Numbered from the stretch's first letter, positions 12,401-22,204 are shown. The stretch is DNA of 60,000 nucleotides from Symsagittifera roscoffensis (GCF_963678635.1 NC_087068.1:49683724-49743723); one strand, 5' to 3'. A program made the numbers and translations. The notes: generated by a model from the letters alone, not told the origin.

Positions 12401-14902
12401 AAGAATTTTTAGATAAACTAGACCTTAATCGTTTTTTCACTTCGTTCAGCGACACATTCAAAATTGTGTAACGTTCAAATAATTTCTCTCCAGGCAAAGT
12501 CGCCTCTCTAAAACTCAGTGACCGTTTTTTTTCTTCAAATTTCATGAACTGAATTACCTGTTCATCGAACCCGAATGGAGACAATACGGTGAATGACAAG
12601 AAGACGGATCTGATGCAGACAATGAGCTTAATTGACAGTTATGAGAGACAGTAAAGCAAACAAAGCAGGAGCAAGGCACGCAGTCAGACAAAAATTGTTG
12701 ACCAAGTTTTGATTCCCAATTTTTTACAGCAGGTGGTCTTATTTTCATTTGATTTGAGGACACGCAAGTTGTGAAACAATTATTCGTTCACCGCCAAATA
12801 TTCATCATTTTCTTTGTTTAACTCGTTATTGAGTTCACTGTCTAGATCAGACACGTCTCCTTGTCTTTCACCGACAAAACTTCATCACCTATGCTATCTC
12901 ATGTTTTTAAAAACAAACTTATAATGCTTCTAGGTTCCTGTTTAGCTAAAAATAAATTTGGCTCCTTGTCTATATACTAACAATACTAATTAGGAGACGA
13001 AGTCTTTTTGATTTTTCAAAATTGAGTTTTAATGTTTCACAGGATTTACATGGCTTAGAGGGCTTCACTGTTTCTTAATGAACATTTAAACTATGAGAAA
13101 TTTGTTGAACTACAAATAACAAGGAAAAGCATTTTTTTTTGATATAATGTAGTTTGTTTGGATAATCTTTTTTCTATGGAAAATGATCGAAAAGACTTTC
13201 AATGATTAAGAAGAATTCCTGAAAAGACAGCTGTCAACCAGCTTAAATCTTCAGACAGACTCTCAATAGATATAGTTTACTTGACAACTTAGTACAATTT
13301 AGTCGATAGACAAATTGTACGGTCAAATATTTTTGCCGTATAGGCAGATTTTGAAAGCAATTTTTTTGTTCCGACTTTCGAACGAAGTGCGGAATATTTA
13401 TGCTTGGTGTGTTTTTTTTTCATTCAATTTTCCACATTTTAACTAAGCATTTTTGATCTTATTTTCATACCATCTGAATAATTTTGCTGTCTTAAGCTCA
13501 AATTAAAAAAAAATACCTGTAATCGTTTTTTTTGTCGAGTTATGGGGGTTTAAAGTTGCTATGTTGACCAATTTGGGATAATTAACAAGCTATATATTTT
13601 TGCGTTCTTATAACACGCGTGAACATAGGGTTAATGCGCTCCAAATTGAAGTGAGGTAAAAGATTTGGTAGTATCATTAGAATACACGATGCTAGATACA
13701 TCTCTTTGCAGATTACATTAGCGTGTGGGTTGATAAATTTAGAAAAAAATGCATTAAAAAACTTTTTTCAAATTCTTTTTTACTTATTCTGTCAATTGTT
13801 TAGCCAAAAAACTTTTAAATTGGCCATGAAAGTCAATCGGAACATTCAGGGCTTCGCCTTGAAATACGAGTAGTTTTCTGCGTTTTGATAATCACTTTTT
13901 GTGTGTCTACTTGAAAGTTCTGCGAAAACAATTGAAGAAACTTGCAAAATTCTAGCAAGACAACCTCCCGCTTTCAAGATTCTTACAACCGTCTTGCACG
14001 ATCTAGCAAAAAAAATCATCTAAAAAGTTCTGGCAAGAAAACCTTCAGCATCGACAGGAATGTTTTTTGTTTATCCAAAAACTACCTTTTCACAGAAAAG
14101 GATTTTTTGCTTCAACACACTTTTTCTTTGTGAGCATTTTTGACAAAATTTTCAACCTGTCATTGCTAAACCCCGATTAAGGTCGCAGATAGTCAAATTA
14201 TCGCTGTTTCAGCTTCTAGATCAGCGCCAATTCATCCATTATCAATACTAAAACGTAAATGAATCAGCGCTGAAAAACTTAGGACTGAACTATTGCTAAA
14301 TCAGCTCCGAAACAATGATGAATTCGGAAACATCGATGCTTCTAGACTTAGCGGTGTATTATCTCAGAAACAGCGCTGAATTTCGGGATCTCTTTCGTCG
14401 TCATGAATTATCTATGATTCAGTGCTGCAAAGTTACATCAACTAAAATCATATCGCTGTTTCAGGCTTTAATCAGAGTCATTTTATCCATGCTCAGTAAG
14501 TAAATTGCTGAATGAGGGGATGATCATCCCTGCGACGTCAAACCGGAAGAAAATTTCTCTTACCTTAAAATCATTGATTCCTGTCAATTTATCGACTCCT
14601 GCACTTGAAGAATGAAGCCATTTCACAGAGCTCTCCTTCAAAAAACGAGCATATTTTTCGCCCAGAAAAGTATCGCCAAGTAATATGTCACAGGTTTTCA
14701 AGGGATGACTATCGTTGTAATTTTCTTTGGTAATTGGGTTCTCATTTAAGTTCCAATAGCTAATCGAGTAACCAGGTCCAACTTGCTCTTCTAAGTAGGT
14801 ACGAGCCTCGGCCCCACCGTATTCGGTAAGAAATACACTCGCGCATAAAATTTTCTTGAGTGTCTTCAGCTTTGCGTATTTTACTGCAGAAATCGCGGCC
14901 AT
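2987..14902 (-). CDS. D-2-hydroxyacid dehydrogenase (GhrA-like), 4+ exons
   Basis: NAD(P)H-dependent reductase of the D-isomer 2-hydroxyacid dehydrogenase family, closest in style to glyoxylate/hydroxypyruvate reductase A. It should interconvert 2-keto acids such as glyoxylate or hydroxypyruvate with D-2-hydroxyacids, probably in the cytosol, since no signal peptide is seen. Exons read 14902-14564, 11573-11421, 5788-5662 and 3418-2987. The visible exons encode about 349 residues, normal for the family. Motifs in order: HSSSAGVDKL, then the Rossmann GILGVGDVGG, the catalytic Arg in NVGRGSIID, Glu in EVEPLP and His in TPHISGG, with C-terminus DYEKGY. Borders are canonical (donors GTAAGAG, GTGAATA, GTAAGAA; acceptors TTTTTAG, TTTTTCAG, GTTTCAG). 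Exon 2 ends in phase 0 but exon 3 opens with one extra base, so a short exon is probably missed in the 5.6-kb intron. Family assignment is firm; exact substrate is not. Confidence 0.85.
3971..4086. repeat. 58-bp tandem duplication
   Basis: Two adjacent 58-bp copies start GACGATATCA at 3971 and 4029 with two or three differences. They lie in intron 3 of the dehydrogenase gene. Confidence 0.9.
4425..4779. repeat. 17-bp minisatellite, about 21 units
   Basis: Head-to-tail units of CGTAACAAGCGACAATT. All visible units keep exactly 17 bp and vary only by substitution. Because 17 is not a multiple of 3, the minus strand stays open in all three frames and yields overlapping false ORFs with a 17-residue repeat (VTNCRLLRIVACYELSL-type). 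It lies inside intron 3. Confidence 0.95.
4968..5152. mobile_element. 185-bp MITE-like element with about 20-bp TIRs
   Basis: The left end GAGTATGTTTTTGCTCTTTC is inverted at the right end (GAAAGGGCAAAAACATACTC) with one mismatch. A second partial inverted copy of the end (TGAAAGAGCAAAAAC) lies just inside at 5113. There is no coding capacity and no clear target-site duplication. Confidence 0.6.
5159..5211. repeat. 21-bp-arm hairpin
   Basis: The arm at 5159-5179 (AGTTAGAACATAGTTGAAGAT) is inverted at 5190-5211 with a single extra T. The 10-nt loop is GGCCTCGGGT. It directly follows the 185-bp MITE-like element in intron 3. Confidence 0.8.
5515..5577. repeat. detached fragment of the 17-bp minisatellite
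   Basis: Three to four units matching CAACAAGCGACAATTCG occur about 740 bp away from the main array, next to exon 3. Their variants (GTGTCAAGCG, CAGGCGTC) differ from most units of the main array. Confidence 0.8.
5662..5788 (-). CDS. dehydrogenase exon 3 (Rossmann core)
   Basis: The exon follows acceptor CTTTTTCAG and ends before donor GTAAGAA. It encodes the dinucleotide-binding turn GILGVGDVGG followed by CKQALNMRCVGYSSRT. The coding frame starts one base into the exon, so the preceding exon must end in phase 2; the visible exon 2 does not. Confidence 0.85.
6903..7452 (+). repeat. family A hairpin-ended repeat, copy 1
   Basis: An about 0.55-kb non-coding repeat. The left end TTTTTGTTCCGACTTT folds with a nearby CGAAAGTGACGGAA. 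The right end holds CAGTCGGAACATTC, then the hairpin CAGGGCTTCGCCCTG, then ATACGAGCAGTCTTG. The same sequence recurs inverted at 11707-12256 and direct at 13362 and 19932. It lies in intron 2. Confidence 0.8.
8011..9236 (+). mobile_element. Tc1/mariner element, 1226 bp, inactive
   Basis: Terminal inverted repeats TCCGCGACATAAGTTTYGAGACA lie at 8015-8037 and, inverted, at 9214-9236, each flanked by TA as expected for the superfamily. The length is typical. Between them lies a stop-riddled transposase relic. It is inserted in intron 2 of the dehydrogenase gene in the opposite orientation to that gene. Confidence 0.85.
8218..9060 (+). pseudogene. Tc1-like DD34E transposase relic
   Basis: Degenerate transposase that would bind the TIRs and catalyse cut-and-paste movement. 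Visible pieces in order: an N-terminal helix-turn-helix (KQLYDSGHKEP...LGSSRATVY, then a stop), TVQRRLKKAGF, the first catalytic Asp in VLITDECLFY (about 8625), the second Asp in DGAKAH at 8819, and the Glu in PANSPDLSAIEI. The last two are separated by 34 residues. Several stops and frameshifts separate the pieces, so no functional protein can be made. Confidence 0.85.
9237..11285. other. rest of intron 2, nothing recognised
   Basis: AT-rich intron sequence. Short open frames at 9557-9748 and 10275-10457 have no recognisable motif and unremarkable composition, so they are not called. A missing micro-exon of the dehydrogenase should lie somewhere between 5789 and 11420. Confidence 0.5.
11421..11573 (-). 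CDS. dehydrogenase exon 2
   Basis: 51 codons between acceptor GATTTTTAG and donor GTGAATAAT, reading DYLEDVGFENALVITRTSYV and on to EAQNLWK. This is the segment before the Rossmann glycine motif that in GhrA-like enzymes carries the conserved TR...E...Y run. It enters and leaves in phase 0. The open frame continues past the donor but loses family resemblance there. Confidence 0.8.
11707..12256 (-). repeat. family A hairpin-ended repeat, copy 2 (inverted)
   Basis: Reverse-complement copy of 6903-7452, covering both ends and the internal segment with ACGCGTTAAT and CCAAATTGG. It lies in intron 1. Similar length and high identity to copy 1 suggest related insertions of one family. Confidence 0.8.
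12257..13361. other. intron 1 sequence, nothing recognised
   Basis: AT-rich. The frames at 12369-12599 and 12554-12763 on the minus strand overlap each other and show no domain. No repeat was identified. Confidence 0.4.
13362..13876 (+). repeat. family A repeat, copy 3 (diverged)
   Basis: It begins TTTTTTTGTTCCGACTTTCG and ends CAATCGGAACATTCAGGGC followed by TTCGCCTTG, as in the other family A copies. Many substitutions and small deletions mark it as older than copies 1 and 2. Confidence 0.75.
14160..14560. repeat. TCAGCGCTGA-rich repeat (family F)
   Basis: Contains several copies of the palindrome TCAGCGCTGA or close variants and ends with CCTGCGACGTCAAACCGG. A related block with the same word style and end (CTTGCGACGTCAACCCGG) occurs at 33820-34030. 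The right side overlaps the first intron border of the dehydrogenase. The nature of the repeat is unknown. Confidence 0.4.
14564..14902 (-). CDS. dehydrogenase exon 1 (N-terminus)
   Basis: 113 codons from the first ATG to donor AAG|GTAAGAG. The start gives MAAISAVKYAKLKTLKKI and leads into a Rossmann-like beta strand, with GDTFLGEKYA and the conserved HSSSAGVDKL of the substrate-binding domain. No targeting signal is obvious. The next exon is 3.0 kb away. Confidence 0.8.
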
Positions 14903-15380
14903 CTTGGTCTTGTAGTTTTGCTTGCGTTAGAATTGATTTCTTATAGAAATCACAATTTTATAGAGCTGTTTGCTGCTTGCAAAATTGCAAGGCATACGAA
15001 ATTGAACAAACTAGAACGAAGATAAGAGTGACGTAACTTCTGAATTTTAGTGAATAACACTTTAATGATTCCGTTGGTACAAAATAAACACATTATATAA
15101 TGTAGACGTACACGTAGTAGCTAAAATTTGTTCACCGGTTTTCCATTATTTTTAAGTTGAATTTTTTTGTTCCATATATTTTGTCATGAATCGAACGAAC
15201 TTCAAGTGTGGTTAATATGGACTGAGGCGTACAGAAAAAAAAAGCCGTACAGAAATCGTAACTTATACAAAAGAGTTCAAATGATTTAATTTATTCCAGC
15301 TTTGCAAGAACACTGGAATGACAATATTTGGTCAAATTGTGTGCGCTTCACAATTTTATGATGAAAATTGATAATCATTA
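14903..15380. other. dehydrogenase 5' flank, probable promoter region
   Basis: Upstream DNA of the minus-strand gene. No TATA-like element was confidently placed. A short inverted repeat CTTGCAA-AA-TTGCAAG lies near 14975. Confidence 0.3.
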
Positions 15381-15399
15381 ATTAGCTTTCCCGGGCTGG

Positions 15400-15770
15400 G
15401 TAGAAAAGTTTGATCCGGCAATTTTGGTAGTTTTGGGCTTTGGCCATGGGCATAGGCATTGCTGTTACTTGTTTCAAAATAAAGCCGCTATTTAAAAATT
15501 TTGCTTGCAAATCAAGCCGCGCTCAATTTTCCTCGAATTTTTCAAATTAAAAGTAGTACTTCTCATACTGGGTTCTAATTGAAGTTGAGATTTTTAATTG
15601 GCAGCTTGGGGGGGGGGGGACATCACGGTGGATTTGGGCATGGAAATAAGCGCAGCCGTTATTTGTTTCCAAAGAAAGACTGTAATTGAAAATACTCTCG
15701 CAAAGCTGCTCAATTTTCCTCTATTTTTTCGAAGTAAATATTATTATTTTTTGAGTTCTAACTGGGAATG
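15400..15770. repeat. imperfect direct duplication, about 200 bp
   Basis: The segment with AAGCCGCTATTT, CAAATCAAGCCGCGCTCAAT and TTTCCTCGA around 15480-15540 is echoed at 15645-15735 (GCAGCCGTTATTTG, GCAAAGCTGCTCAATTTTCC). A run of 12 G lies at 15608-15619 between them. Confidence 0.5.
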
Positions 15771-15779
15771 TCTTCGTAT

Positions 15780-17030
15780 AGTTATAACTTGATGTATTAA
15801 CTTTGGGTTGTTAACGCTTCTCGTACTTTAAACCTTGAATGTCCCAGTCATTGTAATTTCTAGGTTCAGAGAAGCAATCAAGTTTTCAGCCAAAATTTTT
15901 TAAATTCGAGTAAACTGTGCCCGTGACAAAACGCATGCCCCCCATTGCAGTTATAAGTTCACTGATTTTGCAAAAAAGTTTTGAAAATATATATAATAAG
16001 GTATAAGGACGGAAGTCGCGTACTTATTAGCACAAAAGGGCACATGTGCTTTGCAAAACGAACACAGCTAGTTCTCATAATGAGTTTGAAAAAAATATTG
16101 AGACTTTAAAATTGTAAAAAAAAAAAACTCAATAAAAACTACTGGAAAAAAATTTTGAAATAAAAAAAATGTATATCAGAAAAGTTAACATTTTTTAATT
16201 TTAAAATCCGTTCTTCACTCGGATTTCCGAATGATAAGGGCAACTGAATTAGTCATAATGCTGCAAAAATGGGCCAATAATATCTTTAAAAATGATTTCC
16301 GGATGCTTAGTTTGAAAGTTGGAAAAATTGAGAAATTCACACCAGCTTTTTTAGGCAGATTTTTTTGCAATAACTCGTACCCATTTGAAAATCAAATTTA
16401 CATTAGAGGAATTGCGCGCTCAATCTATATTGAACCATCAGCCCAAGAAAATATGCAAACTTGCAGAGAAACATTACGGACCAGCATGGGACGAACGGCT
16501 CATTTTTACATTATTGGTGACTTTTGTGGATGTCGCTCTTGCACCGGAATATTTTTCGAAGCTGATGAACAAAACTGGAGCAACCTCACAATCAAGCTAA
16601 ATGTTTGGTAAAAATTCCTTTTTTTTGTATGCCTTGCTAAAAACAAAGGAATACCTGCACTGACAAATTGGATTGAAATTGAACTTAGCTTGAAAAAAAA
16701 TGAGATTGAATTGAGATTGAGTTTACTATGAAAACAGCTTGAAATTTGAATTAAAAAAATTGTGAAATTGAATTGAATCAAATTAAAATCGATTTAAATT
16801 GATCTTAAATTCTAGCGAAAACAAATTGATCCAATTTTATTTAAATCTAAATCCATTTTTTCCTTTCATTATTTGTTTCTGTTATTAGGGGAATCAAAAC
16901 AAATCGATATCGAGTTTTTTAGTTGTCATTTTTAAAACAATCTTGAACTATTCTTTCATTCATTAATTGCCCATTATACCTCATTTGACATCCATGGTGT
17001 CTGGTCGCATCTTAAAGCTTACTTTATGGT
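15780..17030. other. intergenic, only a weak unassigned ORF
   Basis: AT-rich. Two overlapping frames at 16231-16611 are open but match no family I can name. The rest is Gln/Lys-type low-complexity DNA (repeated AAATTGAA words at 16670-16800). Confidence 0.4.
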
Positions 17031-17039
17031 TTCGTTGCA

Positions 17040-17583
17040 TACTTTGAGCTCGAAATTTGATTTATTTTGACCATTTCCTTGATTTGGTACAATTTTTTTG
17101 CTCAAATTTGGTTTACATTTATGATTATTTTATGATTCAATTGCGTGACTTTGAGCTCAAAATTTGATTTTTATCGACCTTTTGTTAATTATACACAGTT
17201 TTTTTTTGCTCAAAATCTGGTTACCATTGGCGATTTTCTATGGTGCTTTGTGCATCTTTTTGAGCTCAAAATCTAATTTGGTTTGATCAATTTTTTAATT
17301 TGTTGCATAAAATTTTGCTCACAATCTGATTCCCTTTCGCAAATTACTATACTTTATTTGTGTATTTTCTTTAAAATCTGATTTATCAACCATCTATCTG
17401 AAGTTTGTTTTTGTCGATATGAGATGGAGTTTTTTCACACTAAAATCGATTTGCTTAATGGTCTTTTAAAAAGGAATAAAACGGATTCTAGTTTGATAAT
17501 GGGTTTTTGTTTTTGTCGATATGAGATGGAGTGACTTTTTCACACAAAAAAAAATCGATTTGCTTAATGGTCTTTTAAAAAGG
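17040..17583. repeat. degenerate about 115-bp tandem plus a 102-bp duplication
   Basis: The words TTTGAGCTCAAAATTTGATTT and TTTTGCTCAAA recur at roughly 115-bp steps from 17040 to 17350. A sharper duplication follows: GTTTTTGTCGATATGAGATG at 17407 and 17509 with matching downstream sequence (ATCGATTTGCTTAATGG). Confidence 0.65.
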
Positions 17584-17964
17584 ATTTAAGCAAAATTTGG
17601 ATGCATTTTAGTGAATAAAAATTAATCTTAATCGATTTCATTCAATTTTTAGACACTTAAATTGATCCAACTTTTTTCACGAAAAATCAATTTAATAGTA
17701 AATTGAAATTTAAAGCGAGTTCATAAATATTACATTGCTAGTCAATTTTTATCCATTTAAAAATCAACCTAAAATCAATTTAATTTGATCCGAAACCTTT
17801 TTTGTCAGTACAAGTAAGGTTGAAGAGAATTCTTCTGGCGTGGAATAATGCAGCAATCTTGGAATGCTGATCTGGAATGCATGACCGTCCATTTAGTTCT
17901 CATGAATTTTTTTTTGCTTGCAACCAAAAACTTGAACGCCGGCAGTTGGCATTGAAGAACATGC

Positions 17965-17983
17965 GGGGGGGGGGGGGGGGGGG
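17965..17983. repeat. 19-base poly-G tract
   Basis: An uninterrupted run of 19 G in otherwise AT-rich DNA. It creates false poly-Gly or poly-Pro ORFs on both strands. Confidence 0.95.
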
Positions 17984-17999
17984 TTTGTTTGCTTGCTTT

Positions 18000-18980
18000 C
18001 AAAGATGCCACATTGATATTTCACAGATCTGGAGGACAATTATAAAGAGTTTGTCTATAATGTGCTGATATAAAGATGTACAAAAAACTGATTATTTGAT
18101 TAAGAAAAGGACACTTTAAAAAACAAAGCTTTTACAATGTTTTTAACGATCATTTAGGAACAAAAATTTGATTCAGTCTTTCTAAGAAGTTAATCAGTGA
18201 GTAAAACCCAGTAATTGCAACACTTGACTAACCCACAAATTAAAAAAGTGATACCCAATTCTTCACTAAGCTTCAAATGTGCAGTGCAGTGAGGAAAAAT
18301 TTAGATACCGATGTATAACTCTGTAGTACTTCAAAGTTTTCAATTTATTCGAGAGAAGTAGCCAAATTTAGAACAACAAAAATTTTAGTCCAAGTTTGTA
18401 GACGAATTTTTTCGATTTGCACATTCAACACAGCCAAACTCACAGACAAATTTGTGCTAAACCTTAATTAATTTATACGCCACTTCCAAAAATTTTTTGA
18501 TTGAATACCAAGCTTTTATCAAAAATTGATTTCATAAAATTAAATTCAGCAATCTTGTGATTGTAAGCTTTCACTAAAGCGTGCATTTTTTGTCACCAAA
18601 AATATCATTTTGAACTTTAAGTAGAATCCTAAATTAACTTTTAAAGATTGAACGGTATTGGAAAAGATGATGTAAAATGAAAAAGAAATTTGTGCTCAAA
18701 CAAAAAAAAACAGAATTAGATGGGATGTCTTAACTTCAAGTAAGAAGAAAAATTCGTTTCTACTTTTAAATAAAAGTTTTTTTACTATTCAATTTATCAA
18801 ATTGTCACAAGTATAACCAATCTGATGGCCACCCTGGGAATTCCAACAAAATATCAACTTTTTTTTGCAAAAAACTCAAGTTGAGAACATGTTCATAAAT
18901 GTCTCACCCCTTGCAAACAGAAGAATCATGTATTACAACCAGCGCAAACACGTGCAGAATGGCAATACTTGAATTTTATG
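18000..18980. other. intergenic, nothing recognised
   Basis: AT-rich DNA preceding the reverse-transcriptase relic. It may include the decayed 5' part of that element, but no motif is readable. Confidence 0.4.
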
Positions 18981-18989
18981 AAAACCAAT

Positions 18990-19770
18990 TGTAAAATCAA
19001 CGCAAACATAATCCCTAAAATGTTTTGTACGGTTTTCAATGAATTAACAGGTATTGCCTTTTTTAATAAGAAAAGGATCTACGAGAGCAGCACAATTGAA
19101 ATCATGTTGTTGGATTTTTCTTGAGTTTTCTACAAGGCTGATCATAAAATTGTGATACACATATGAACTTAAAGTGAAAACAGCCAATTATTTACATCGT
19201 TCCTTCGAAAAAGACTGCCATTTGGTATGACTCTATTGAAAAGTTGATGTTAAGACCATAGGATGCGTCGTATCTCAATTGTCCATTTTGGCACCTCTAA
19301 TTGCTATTGTTTACATATACAGTTTTCTTCTTGAATGTGAAAAAACGGATACAACTATATTTGCAGATGGTTGAAAATTTTTTCTGACATTCATAAATGA
19401 AATTAAATAGAAGTTATAAAAAATCTAGATTAGGTAAAAGCTAGATTGAGCTGAATTAAAATTGACACTGAATGAAGAAAAGTCTTTTAGAGTTGTTTTC
19501 AGCCATTAGTGTAAAACCAACCCCGAAATGAAACGAATGAAACGCCCTTTCTAAGTAAAATTAACATCAAACCGCATGCAATTAATTTGGGAGTAGTTAT
19601 TTGATTAAAAAACCTAAATTCGAAGAACATATTGAGAATATTCGAGACCGGTGTACAAAACCTACATACTACCTATTTATCCATACACTCTTGTGGTCAA
19701 TGGCGCAACAGCTAAGTCGGATCTTAACACAGTAGAACAACACCAAAGATTATTATGCAAAAACAGTCAT
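18990..19770 (+). pseudogene. non-LTR retrotransposon reverse transcriptase relic
   Basis: A Jockey/CR1-style RT domain broken by stops and frameshifts. Motifs in the correct order: a GRST-like RKGSTRAAQL near 19070, IMLLDFS at 19101-19121 followed by KADHKIVI, a QG..LGPL counterpart (SQLSILAPLIAIVYI) at about 19272-19316, FADG at 19360-19371 in place of FADD, a LTLNEEKSF thumb motif near 19463, and KFEEHIENIRDRC near 19620. The last catalytic Asp of FADD is lost. No poly-A tail or 5' end was located. Confidence 0.75.
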
Positions 19771-19844
19771 AGTAAAAACAAAATGACTTCTTTCTGACAG
19801 CAAATTTTCTAACTCAGATCTGATATAGTCTTTTTCAGATCTAA

Positions 19845-21115
19845 ATTTCAGATCTGAAATGGGTTGTGAAATATCTAAACTTGAATACTTTTAGGATGGG
19901 CTATTTCATATCTAATTTTAGATCTGAAATTTTGTTTTTGTTCCGACTTTCGAAGAAAACGAAATATTTATGTCCGATGTGGTTTTTTTTTTTCAGTCAA
20001 TTTTCACCGATCGAAATGCATTACGAGGCCAAACTGTGCACTGGATAGGCGCACAATTTTGTGTCTGTATGTTCCTGGATTCTATAGACAAGTCCTTAAC
20101 CATGTTAAAATTTTGTCGGAACAATCAACAAATTTTTTTTTACCCCATTGAAGATATTGACTTCCTGAGTTCAAATGAAAAAGATTTATTTTTGTAAACT
20201 TCTGGGGGTTTGAAAATTGCCAAATTTGCCATGTTCTGGACTAAATTATGCGCCTTTTGAAGAGTTTATTCATAATACTGAAAGCGTAACGCAAAATATT
20301 TGTGCGTGGCATATTATCTCGCACAACAAAATCGCTCCAAATTGAACCGAGGCTAGCTTATTGGTGGTCTTATTAATTTCGTTCGACTCAAATTTTACAC
20401 TTCGATATTGTCAAAATGGATAGGTTTTCAATATTTTTTTTTCTAAAAACTGTTCGACATGAATTAAGGGACAGTCGGAACATTCAGGGTTTTGCCCTGA
20501 TATACGAGCAGTCTTGTTCTGGGTTATTTCAGATCATAAAAAAATTATTTTAGATATAATTTCAGATCTGAAATTTTTGTTTTTCTTGGTCATTTCAGAT
20601 CTGAAAAATCAATCATTCTGACTCAATTTTTGCTATTTTTGATACTTTTGTTTCTGACAGCTTCCGCTAGCTACTAGCAGGTACTCAGCAAAGTCTCCAA
20701 TAGTAGACTGCCAAAATATGTTTCCCCAACTGTTAGTTAAGCATTGGAAACGCATAAATAGCGCATGAAAATCCAAAATTTTATGTTGTTAACAGTTTTT
20801 GAATCTTTTTTTTTACAGTTGAACAGTACATTTAGTTAAAAAAACAGTTTGTGAGATTATTTGGAAGTTGTTTACCGCTAGTTAACCTGAACATAAAGGT
20901 GTATAGCGGAAAAATTTTGAATTAACAAAAAGTTTCTCAAATCAAAGTTCAGATCTGAAATTTTATTTCTCAAGGTTGTTTCAGATCTGAAATTTTCTTT
21001 TTCAGATCCAAATTTCAGATCTGAAATTTTCAAAGTCTTATCCAGATATGAAATAAAAAATTTCAGATCTGAGAATCAATTGTTGTAAGAACTAAGCAAT
21101 TTCAGATCTTGCACA
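19845..21115. repeat. cluster of AGATCT-centred palindromes
   Basis: The perfect 16-bp palindrome ATTTCAGATCTGAAAT occurs at 19845, 20559 and 21012, with at least seven near copies (TTTCAGATCTGAAAA, TTTAGATCTGAAAT and similar) between 19815 and 21110. Spacing is irregular, so this is not a simple tandem array. Beyond 21290 the words drift to CTGGTCAGAAA and CTGATCAGAAA. Confidence 0.85.
19932..20515 (+). repeat. family A repeat, copy 4, with MITE C fragment inside
   Basis: It begins TTTTTGTTCCGACTTTCGAA and ends CAGTCGGAACATTCAGGG followed by ATACGAGCAGTCTTG. Bases 20019-20128 are instead the left half of MITE C (ATTACGAGGCCAAACTGTGC and on), so one element has captured or been invaded by the other. 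Confidence 0.8.
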
Positions 21116-21119
21116 GAAA

Positions 21120-22080
21120 ATCCCTTGGGTACGGGTCACAATAACGCTTTTAAAGTCATGCGCTGTTAGCTCGTTATAACTCAAACATTTCCCGGTAAAA
21201 TGAGCCAATTCAAAACTTCATTTCTCTAATAATGAGGCAGGGTGATAAAATTGTGACCATTCATTCCCCGTACCGAGAAAATTCTTTATTTCTGACCTGA
21301 ATTATTTTATGTCTAATCCAATTTCTGGTCAGAAATTCTTTTTAAAATGTTTATATCAAGCAGTGATTTTCTTAAATTTTTTAAGTTCTGATCCTAAATC
21401 TGATCAGAAAGTAGCCAATTTTACGCTATTTTTAGCTAGAATAAAGTTCCCTTGTGTGTCTCGAACCCCTGCCCTTCAATTTTCTGCTAACCACGCTACA
21501 GCCCTTAATGATGTAGATAGATTAAGCAAATTAACACCTGTTATACCAAGTATTAGTTTGCATTGTTTTGCTACTGTTATTGTGTATACTCGAAGCATGT
21601 TTATTTCGTTGCGGTTGAGCAAGGAACTGATTTCTGGTTATTTATTTCCAGAAACTGTTTTTTTTCTACTAGAAAAAAATAGATCATTTCTGCACAGAAA
21701 ATACGAGAAGACTAGGCTAGATAATCTTAATAAAATTTCGATGTAAAAAAAGCCTCCATTGGGTACGGATCTGTTAATGATGAAACAATCTTTACTTTGA
21801 ATTTAAGCGTAGGTCACTAAGCAATAAAACCTTGCGTGCTGTATGATTTTATGCCATATTTGAAACACTCGGAGAAAAAAAGAGATGACCACAATTTTTT
21901 TTTGATAATTTAGAACAATTTAGGACTGAAAATGTTTTGATAAAGTTAAGCCAATTTGAGAACACTGGACTAATATAAAAAACATCTACTTCGCTGGAAA
22001 ATTTGATGATAATAAAAAGTTTTTCTGAAATTAAAAGATACACTCTTTTTAACTCATGAAGTCGATATCTTTAATGAGCT
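21120..22080. other. intergenic with a small inverted repeat
   Basis: GGGTACGGGTCACAATAACG at 21128 is partly inverted at about 21256-21278 (ATTGTGACC...CCCCGTACC). The open frame at 21309-21746 is an artefact crossing a tRNA-like sequence on the other strand. Confidence 0.4.
21452..21506 (-). repeat. tRNA-like sequence, probable SINE head
   Basis: On the minus strand an A-box-like TAGCGTGGTTAGCAG is followed about 17 bases later by a B-box-like GGTTCGAGAC, the normal arrangement of a pol III internal promoter. The acceptor stem is not convincing, so a tRNA-derived SINE or a tRNA pseudogene is more likely than a working tRNA. Confidence 0.45.
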
Positions 22081-22195
22081 TTCAAAAACTTTTCTAGAAA
22101 AATATTATTTTGATCGGTGAAAATTAACTCAATAAAAAAAACCACACTGAGCATAAGCATTCCGTTTTCTTCGAAAGTCGGCACAATAAAGACAC
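22080..22195 (-). repeat. family A repeat, 5' fragment
   Basis: Reverse complement of the first ~110 bp of copy 4: GTGCCGACTTTCGAAGAAAA, then GTGTGGTTTTTTT, then AATTTTCACCGATC. It is truncated. Confidence 0.65.
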
Positions 22196-22204
22196 AACGC
22201 GAAA

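Noticed and set aside
15420-15470. Third copy of the Gly/Tyr-rich gene head
   Set aside because: GGGCATAGGCATTGC resembles part of exon 1 of the paralogs, but the match is too short and no exon 2 follows.
16231-16611. Overlapping 126- and 71-codon frames
   Set aside because: The second frame (PEYFSKLMNKTG region) vaguely recalls an annexin repeat, but there is no conserved calcium-binding loop, no splice partner and no ATG start, so it is not called.
17805-18068. Poly-Pro and poly-Gly ORFs on both strands
   Set aside because: Produced by the 19-base G run at 17965-17983 in non-coding DNA.
21309-21746. 145-codon plus-strand ORF
   Set aside because: No recognisable domain. It crosses a tRNA-like sequence on the other strand and palindrome-rich repeats.
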